Positions 57,113 through 64,000 of a stretch of DNA of 64,000 nt are shown here, piece by piece. Below the pieces are notes generated by a model. It was given only the letters and a program-made list of their open reading frames with translations. It searched no databases and was not told where the DNA came from. Position numbers and translations under genes: made by a program. Position 1 is the stretch's first letter. Each line of letters opens with the position of its first letter. Origin of the DNA: Caprella mutica (lineage: Eukaryota; Arthropoda; Malacostraca; Amphipoda; Caprellidae); assembly GCA_947561585.1 (NCBI GenBank), contig CANNZV010001117.1, positions 117,044-181,043 of the forward strand. The letters run 5' to 3'.

Positions 57113-57757
57113 GAACAAATTTGAGCATAGAAAATGACTTTATAACTCAAGTCTATTTCATAATTCAAGTACCCATATTTCCAACTTTTCAGATCACCAT
57201 AAAACATTGTCCTTGTTTTAAATTTGAATGGAAAAATATATTAATTTAAACAAAAATAAAATATTAAAGTTAAATTAATACAGGAGTTCCCAAAATAGGT
57301 TCAAACTATCAAATGTTGGTATAACGTAATGTTAAATGAGTTTGTATTAGAGTACACTGTACCTAATTAGCACCTAAATTACCAAATATACAAAATAATC
57401 AAATTACACAAAATTAATAAGTGACAATAGAAAATTACCAAATATTCAAATCACTAAATTTACAAAACAACTAAATCAACAAAAGAAATAAATTTAGCTT
57501 CGAAATAACTAAATTTACAATATTATTAAATATTCAAATTACTAAATACATGCAAGCCTCGCTTCAAGTACATCTCACTTTAACAAAAGTGGTACTTATT
57601 TCAAGTCATGTTTCGAAATAAGAACCGTTCCTAGACATAGAAAACAGAGACAATTTTTTGTGATTTTTTTACGAACTAAAAAAAACATCAAAATTATAAT
57701 CCAGATGAGGTTATTAGAAGCAATTGTTTCAGAAATTAAACATGTCCCATTTTAGGG
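57113..57757. other. Gene-free stretch with AAATTACCAAAT-type low complexity
   Basis: From 57370 to 57550 short words AAATTACC/AAATATTCAAAT recur irregularly. No gene seen. Confidence 0.45.
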
Positions 57758-57936
57758 TAAGTTCCATGTTATCGCACGATTCCATATTTTCGAACACGTA
57801 AAAATCTTTATATAATAATCATTATTTAACTTTTAATTTAGATAAAACCAATTAGAATAGAAGTTAAATAATAATCATTATATTTTCTTTTCTGACGTGT
57901 CCGAAATATTAAAACCAACCAATAACTTGGAACTTA
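57758..57936. mobile_element. 179-bp hairpin MITE
   Basis: The ends TAAGTTCCA are inverted. Long inner arms (ACGTAAAAATCTTTATATAA against its diverged complement) leave an 18-bp loop near 57842-57858. The outer TA could be the target duplication. Confidence 0.8.
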
Positions 57937-58166
57937 GCACTCTTCTTCCAAAAATATTTCATAGAGCATAAAATTGCTTTTTGTTAAATGTTACACAATA
58001 ATTTTAGAAATCTTAATATCTATTAATTATTCACCTATACTGAGTGAGAGTTGAGCTATGGATGGATTTTAAAACATTCAATAAATGCATGACTTTAAAC
58101 TTTCATCACAGTCACAAACAATGAAAGACTGTATATTATTATTATAATTAACATGCTTATATAGTA

Positions 58167-59195
58167 CAGTAAAACTCCTGAAATATGAAGTTTTTTTTAT
58201 GAAGCACCCGAGTAATGAAGGACCTGAATTATGAAATGTTTCTGAGTTATGAAGTAGTTTCTTTGTTTAAATCATAGAAAACGTCAAAACGATAATCTTT
58301 AGGTATAACTATACCTTTTCTAAGTCAAACTGGCAAAAGTGAATAATGAAGTGGCCCAATTGAAAAATGAATTGGCACAAGTGAAAGTTATATTGCAGAA
58401 GTGAAAATAAAAATGTAAGTATGACAAGCAATTACAATTTAGAAGTTTTTAAATGAAAATTACAACCTCAATCCAATAGTGTGTTTTTGCAATCTTCTCC
58501 ACCAGACTCTACCATATAATAAGATAATACTTCATTATAGGATAATACTCTATTACAGGATAATACCCAATTATAGGACAATTCCCAATTATAGAATAAT
58601 AACCAATAATTATTAAAGGTTAATACCCAATTCTAAGATCATAGAATATCATCATAGAATAATACCCAATTATAGGATGATACCCAGTAATTATTATAGG
58701 ATGATATCCAATTATAGGATAGCTACCACCTATAATTGTCTATTATCCTATAATGGAGTATTATATATGAAAATGTAAATCAGGAAGGCAAAGATTTACT
58801 ATAAAGTTTAGGTTATCAATAAATCAGTTATATTGAGTATAAACTGTGTTTTCTTTGTTGTTTGAGATTTAAATGATGTGCATTTTATGTTAATGATTTA
58901 AATTTAGGCATAAATGACTACTACTATAATATATATTAATTTTTGTACAATAATGAGTAGTAGCTATATTGATTTCCCACAACATTCACGTACTCAATAT
59001 TTGTTTAATCACCTCAATTTTGCATAAAATTTAAGCACAATGCACATCGATATAAGAATAATATTTGTCATAGTTATCCCTCAGTGACAAAAATTCTATA
59101 TGATTTTAATCACAGAAAACTATCACTGCACACGAATTATGAAGTGGCTCTGAGTTATGAAGAAACCAATACTTCATAACTCAGGAGTTTCACTG
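58167..59195. mobile_element. pogo-like nonautonomous element, complete
   Basis: The ends CAGTRAAACTCCTGARWTATGAAG are inverted and flanked by TA (58165-58166, 59196-59197). CAGT termini with TA duplication suit the pogo/Tigger group. There is no transposase; the interior has an AT-rich tandem repeat (58505-58765). The right half matches 25710-26125 in inverse orientation. Confidence 0.78.
58505..58765 (+). repeat. Degenerate tandem repeat ATAATACCCAATTATAGG
   Basis: About a dozen imperfect units with frequent insertions, inside the pogo-like element. Confidence 0.8.
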
Positions 59196-59199
59196 TACT

Positions 59200-60500
59200 A
59201 TAACTCTAAAACAAATTCTCTTTCATTATAACTCATAGAAAATGAGATGTGTAATCAAGGAGTGACAATTATAAATTTCTTGTTACTCTTCTTCGCTTTA
59301 GTTACTGTTTGGTAATTAATCTGAGCCGTTATTTGGTAACTAAAGCGGGGGTGCCTGAAGACAAAATTACAAGGCAATATTCAACTAAACCAGTGGCACT
59401 CCTGGATCGCACTTTTGATGTCATATGGTATATAATGACATTAGACTGCATTATTGAATAGTAGCTATACCCTTTGCGATCGGAATTCATTTTCAAAAGT
59501 TGAAATTTTATAAACTTCGAATCTGTCTAGTTAGCCGCCAATAAATAGTTAATGTATGAACTAATTTTAATTAGTTTTGAAATTGCCTAATATTTTTTTT
59601 CTGCATGTGACGCTATAGTCACATTCGTCACTAGGCTCCACATATTCAATTATCACAGCAAAATCCTTCATTTTTTATGTGACGAATTCGTCACGCAAGG
59701 TCGTAAAGGGATACCATATAGATATGGATACCATACTTGGACGATAGTAGGTAGCTATGTAGATATACAAATTATACAATAAATATACTTTGGATACCTA
59801 GCTACCAAGAGCTATTTTGCATAAAAGGCATATAATTTACATACTAAACATAATAAATACCTAATTCAAATCACATGATAATGCAATACATATAAAAATG
59901 TTTGACTTTGAAATTTGAAGACCATTTGTGAAGTCATCACAAGAGTATGATAAAATGAAAATTCAAGATTTAATAGTTTCAATAACTAAATAATCAAATA
60001 TTTCATAAATAAAAATAAATGATGAGTTTTAATAGATTTACGCACTCAAATTACTCCCTTAAGTTATAACTTGCTGACAGTCACGTAATTATGATTAATT
60101 ATCCATTGTAATAGTACTATGAATCTGAATTTTATTCCCTTGATGAATAATATTACGATATCAGATTTAAAATAATAACTTTTAAAAATTCCTAACAACT
60201 TATTTGGAAAGACCTGAGAACAAAATACAAAAAACATTTTAGTGTCTTAGGTCTTTTAAGACATTGACTACATATGCTCAAATTGCAGTCCTGCCAAACT
60301 GACGTTAAAACCTATAAGAATTCAAGTTCACATTATTGCTTCTGTATCATGTATCCCATTTGTATATTTTTGTATCACCTAGTCTCTCAGTATGATAGCT
60401 AACTGTTCATATTATTCTTTAATAAAGTCATAGGTATCAGTTATAATATTTTGAAAGGAATTGAAATTGGTATGGGCTATATATGGTATCGCTGCATCTT
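59200..60500. other. AT-rich, gene-free stretch
   Basis: No gene. CGTCAC words (TTCGTCACTAGG, TTCGTCACGCAAGG at 59625-59700) sit in a weak inverted arrangement. TTTTATT near 60130 could be the complement of a poly(A) signal for the minus-strand zinc-finger gene. Confidence 0.4.
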
Positions 60501-60521
60501 TTCTTGCAATAAAGGTTCTTT
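60450..60521 (-). pseudogene. Relic of a fourteenth finger after the stop
   Basis: Downstream of the stop, in another frame, the minus strand reads HKKNLYCKKRCSDT, close to the HYCDKRCSSN start of the first finger. The array was longer before a frameshift. Confidence 0.55.
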
Positions 60522-62051
60522 TTATGATTTAACACCAGTATGAATTCTTTGATGTTTGCTGTGATTAGCTGAACTGGAGAATGTTTTACCACAATGATTG
60601 CATTTGAATGGCTTTTCACCAGTGTGAATACGTAAGTGTGAAACATAGCCCGATTTAAAAGAAAACTCCTTATCACAGTAATTGCATTTGTACGGTTTTT
60701 CGCCTGTATGAATTCTTTGATGTTCTTTACGAGCGGTTGAGCTAGAATATGCTTTTTCACAATGTCTGCATTTGAATACCTTTTCACCAGTGTGAATTCT
60801 TTGATGTTTGATGCGATCAGATGCACAAGAGAATGCTTTTTCGCAATGAATACATTTGAATGGCTTTTCACCAGTGTGAACCCTTATATGAGAAACAAGA
60901 GAAGATTTGCTGGAAAATGACTTACTACAATGCTCACATTTAAAAGGCTTCTCACCAGAGTGAACTCTTTGATGCAGTTTGAGACGAAATGCAAGAGTAA
61001 ATGTTTTATCACAATTATTGCATGCGAATGGCTTTTCACCAGTGTGAACTCTCATATGTGGTACTAGATGTGATTTTGAAGAAAAAGTTTCTTCACAATA
61101 GGTGCATTTGAAAGGCTTTTCACCAGTGTGAACACTTTGGTGTACTTTACAAGTAGATGCCTGCGAGAAAGCTCTATCACAAAAACTGCATTTGAATGGC
61201 TTCTCACCCGTGTGAATTCTATTATGTATTTTAAACTGAGATAACCGAGGGAAAGCCATATCACAATAACTACATTTGAATGGCTTTTCACCTGTATGAA
61301 TTCTTTGATGCATTTTAAAAGAAGATGCTTGAGCAAAAGCAATATCACAATAACTGCATTTGAATGGCTTTTCACCCGTGTGAATTCGTATATGTGTTAG
61401 TAGATTGGATTTAGAAGAAAATTGCATATCACAATAATTGCATTTGAAAGGCTTTTCACCTGTGTGAGCTCTAATATGTTGTACTAGATGGGAGTTAGAG
61501 GAACATCTCTTATCACAATAATTACATTGGAAAGGCTTTTCACCTGTGTGAACTCTAATATGTTGTACTAGATGGGAGTTAGAGGAACATCTCTTATCAC
61601 AATAATGACATTTGAAAGGCTTTTCATTTTCGAAATTTTTTAGTTCCTTCTGTAGACTATTTTCATAGTTAGGAGAGAAACTACATTTTTCATTAGTAAG
61701 TGTGCCAAATTGTTCCAAATTTATTAAATCTTTTGCATCCATTTTTTCTAAGAGTGTTCGATTTATCTCAAAATTTACTTCACTGCTTTTTTCATAATCA
61801 ATATTTTCATGTTTGATAGTTATATCATCTCCAAAAGTTTCACTCCTAACATCATTGTTGTATGTATTGGGGAGTAGAAATTTCTTTTGTTCTTCTCCCT
61901 TTAAAAGACAGTCACTAACAACACCTTCAGATGAGAGATTTGAAACATCTGGCTTGATGTCTTCCTCTTCCATCAAAATAATCGCATTGGATGGATCAGC
62001 AATAACTCCCTCTCCATCTGATATTGCAGGACCTGCACCTCCAGACTCCAT
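60522..62051 (-). CDS. C2H2 zinc-finger protein with 13 fingers, paralogue of the gene at 50822
   Basis: The ATG at 62051 directly follows ctactgtttcag, exactly as in the paralogue. The frame stays open upstream to an ATG at 62138, but those 29 residues include the apparent acceptor and are probably intronic. Of 509 residues, about 1-155 are the acidic domain shared with the paralogue (AISDGEG, EEEDIKPDVSNLSSEG, DAKDLINLEQFGTLTNE). Thirteen uninterrupted C2H2 fingers with HTGEKPFKC linkers then run to the stop. All Cys and His ligands are present in the fingers I checked. Expected to bind DNA in the nucleus. The first two fingers are near-identical, a recent finger duplication. The paralogues lie about 8.4 kb apart, tail to tail. 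Confidence 0.9.
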   Translation of the reverse strand: MESGGAGPAISDGEGVIADPSNAIILMEEEDIKPDVSNLSSEGVVSDCLLKGEEQKKFLLPNTYNNDVRSETFGDDITIKHENIDYEKSSEVNFEINRTLLEKMDAKDLINLEQFGTLTNEKCSFSPNYENSLQKELKNFENEKPFKCHYCDKRCSSNSHLVQHIRVHTGEKPFQCNYCDKRCSSNSHLVQHIRAHTGEKPFKCNYCDMQFSSKSNLLTHIRIHTGEKPFKCSYCDIAFAQASSFKMHQRIHTGEKPFKCSYCDMAFPRLSQFKIHNRIHTGEKPFKCSFCDRAFSQASTCKVHQSVHTGEKPFKCTYCEETFSSKSHLVPHMRVHTGEKPFACNNCDKTFTLAFRLKLHQRVHSGEKPFKCEHCSKSFSSKSSLVSHIRVHTGEKPFKCIHCEKAFSCASDRIKHQRIHTGEKVFKCRHCEKAYSSSTARKEHQRIHTGEKPYKCNYCDKEFSFKSGYVSHLRIHTGEKPFKCNHCGKTFSSSANHSKHQRIHTGVKS

Positions 62052-62138
62052 CTGAAACAGTAGATTATTAGAGTGTTGCATACTTATAGCAAAAAAAGGA
62101 GCAAAATAGATATTAGTTACTCCTGATGTTGATGTCAT

Positions 62139-62624
62139 TGTTCTTTTGCAACTACTTGCTCATTTCATAATAGCCTAAAGTCTGATATCTAATCCACTTT
62201 CAGCACTGTCACTGGTTTTATCAACATTTACCACACGTTTGGTATCATAACCGGAAATTTCGCCGTAAGGAATTTTCGCTGTGAGAATTTTTTTACCTCT
62301 CGACTTGAGAACCCCAGACAAATTAAGTGATCACCACATTAATTGTTAGAATTGAAAAAGTCAAAATAGATTAACAAGACACTTGATAGCAACCAATAAC
62401 AATATCATACAAAGAAAATACAAAATTGGATGGACAATCAAACTTAAGTATTTGTTCTTTATTTTTTGTTAAACCTAATTTTGACGATGTCATGAAAGTT
62501 TACATGATATCAGTTGACAAACTTGTTACTAAATGAAATTATACAACCAACTTGTCTTATATTTCATTGTCCATCAACTAAAATTGATTTTTTTTTCACT
62601 TTTAATATGTTTATCAATTTTTAT
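62139..62624. other. Intron-like, gene-free stretch
   Basis: Nothing recognisable. Probably the intron upstream of the minus-strand zinc-finger exon. Confidence 0.35.
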
Positions 62625-62982
62625 AACGGCTACTTGCAGTTTTAGAAGATAGCGCTAGGATTATGCTCTTAAACTATGAGGTCATAGATTTTTGTGTCAA
62701 GTAGTCTCGTATTCTTCATTTACTATCACCTCTTCATTTTTCTCTTCCATCCGTGAGTTCAGGCACCGGTGCTTGTGCCCCATTTCATAACATTGTTTCA
62801 TTCCTTCGTAAGTGACTGCACTCACGTAGTAGCTTTTCTGCATCCATGAGCATTATCACCGAAAGTGATAAGGAACTTATTTCACGAAGCCACTTTCCTT
62901 TCTAACTGCTTCTTCCAGTCTCTTATATTTAATTACCTTTTGATGTCAGCGATATGGCCTTTGGTTTCGAAGCAGACCCCTA
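62625..62982 (+). mobile_element. Retroposon family copy, 5'-truncated
   Basis: From GGCTACTTGCAGTTTTAGAA to GCAGACCCCTACTAAAATTAA, with an extended A/T-rich tail to about 63003. Confidence 0.82.
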
Positions 62983-63690
62983 CTAAAATTAAATTAAAAT
63001 AAAACTGAAACCAGACTAATGCCCTATTATAAAAATATAAATAGTCTGCTTTCTTTTTTTCAGTTCCTTTTAACAGGGGTTGGAAAAGGACCTGAGCAAT
63101 TATTGTAGTGATCAATTTATTTGTCTGGGGCTCTAATGCCGATAGATAAAAATGAACTTATCGACGAAAATTCATAATACCGTTTGGTACATATATAATG
63201 ACACTCTTGTTTTGCTCTACATATTAATTGATTGCGAAAACACCCTCACTCATTCAATGCTAATTGCCAACTGAAAAGAAAATGACAAATAGCTAAGTGC
63301 ATGATAAAATGTTCATCAGGTGAAATCCACACACGTAAGTACTCTGTCTTGGTACTCACAACTGTTACTCTTCGCCCTCACATCACTGTGCTTTTTGCAC
63401 ACCACTCTCTTACCTAGTGTTTACTTTATTATCTGATTATAGTCACACTAGCATTCTAATTTTTTTACTGGAATATTGCTACATATATATAGTTATGGAA
63501 CTTTAAATGCAATAAAAAATAGCTAGATTTTATTTTTGCTTTGGGGGCAGACGGTCCCCTTCATATGAATAAAAAAAAATCGCTGGATTCATTACAGCAA
63601 ACACAGGAGAATAACTCCACAAAGAAATCAGAATAAAATATTCCAAATTAAGTGACAAATGAGTAAATTTCATAACTTATAAAAACTCAC
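62983..63690. other. AT-rich, gene-free stretch
   Basis: No supported feature. Confidence 0.35.
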
Positions 63691-63794
63691 CATCATAATG
63701 ATGCACCCTTTCTGCTTCTCTTCTCTTTGTTAATCTTAGTTCAATTTTCTGTATCAGGATGTACAAAATGTTTCAGTGAAGCTTTATGGCACTC
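63691..63794 (-). CDS. Candidate host exon(s), two alternative readings
   Basis: On the minus strand, an excellent acceptor (tttttttcggtttccag, exon from 63794) leads into ECHKASLKHFVHPDTEN and a stop at 63741, a possible terminal exon. A second acceptor (ctgatacag, exon from 63748) and a GTGAGT donor at 63690 bound 58 bp whose only open frame reads KIELRLTKRREAERVHHYD. Both look coding-like, but they are in different frames and may be alternatives. The second could also be a 5' exon of the zinc-finger gene, whose acceptor is 1.6 kb downstream. Confidence 0.35.
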
Positions 63795-63857
63795 CTGGAA
63801 ACCGAAAAAAAGGTAATTAACATACTATAGCATAGCTAGCGAGTGAGTGATTAAATA

Positions 63858-63932
63858 ATGCAAAAGGCACAGAAAATTGAATCTTCCTACCTATCACCAT
63901 TCATCAAGGATGCAGTTATTAATAAGATTTTG
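63858..63932 (+). CDS. Candidate first coding exon at the right edge
   Basis: ATG at 63858 gives 25 codons, MQKAQKIESSYLSPFIKDAV plus INKIL, ending exactly at a strong GTAAGTGG donor (63933). The gene would continue beyond the window. I do not recognise the protein. Confidence 0.38.
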
Positions 63933-64000
63933 GTAAGTGGAAATTAAAACTTTCTATGCTATAGCTTTTCAAGTTTCTCACTATGAAGCATGGACACATG

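Noticed and set aside
62052..62138. N-terminal extension of the minus-strand zinc-finger protein from the ATG at 62138
   Set aside because: The extension contains the ctgtttcag acceptor, and the paralogue has the same acceptor immediately before the corresponding ATG.

Overview
The window is AT-rich DNA from an animal nuclear genome, probably an invertebrate. The signs are canonical tttcag splice acceptors directly before coding starts, HTGEKP-linked C2H2 zinc-finger arrays, animal-type DIRS, Ty3/gypsy and APE non-LTR retrotransposons, many TA-flanked inverted-repeat DNA elements, and long minisatellites. I cannot name the species. There are no operons, rRNA genes or CRISPR arrays. Host genes are sparse and transposable elements make up most of the recognisable content.

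Left part (1-9.4 kb): a 22-bp palindromic repeat array leads into a DIRS-type tyrosine-recombinase retrotransposon. It has gag split by one in-frame stop, an RT/RNase H frame broken at a 17-G tract and again near the YIDD box, and an apparently intact recombinase. A 488-bp retroposon with a perfect 14-bp target-site duplication follows. About 13 copies of that family are scattered over the window.

9.4-26 kb: mostly repeats. A 2,577-bp tandem duplication (15195-20348) was made by unequal crossing-over between two copies of the retroposon. The crossover can be placed inside 12 bp, and each copy carries one candidate host exon on the minus strand. A Ty3/gypsy integrase remnant, a tRNA-like SINE head and pogo-like fragments follow.

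26.2-30.1 kb: an APE-type non-LTR retrotransposon with a perfect 12-bp target-site duplication and an (AAC)n tail. Its strand is very rich in C and A. It has an N-terminal 2A-like motif followed by a PHD-like finger, an endonuclease with a changed active-site Asn, and a reverse transcriptase damaged by a deletion and frameshifts.

30.9-48.1 kb: three nested inverted-repeat elements, four successive related minisatellites (36.4-38.7 kb), a 23-bp minisatellite of about 75 units (43.1-44.9 kb), and foldback or TIR elements including a decayed Tc1/mariner copy with long arms.

48.3-63.9 kb: the most gene-like part. A two-zinc-finger protein with a C-terminal tyrosine-recombinase-like domain, broken by one frameshift, is followed by a C2H2 zinc-finger gene on the plus strand. 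A close paralogue with 13 fingers lies convergently on the minus strand at 60.5-62.1 kb. Both zinc-finger genes end in relics of a further finger. Short exon-like segments near 63.7-63.9 kb suggest more gene structure at the right edge.
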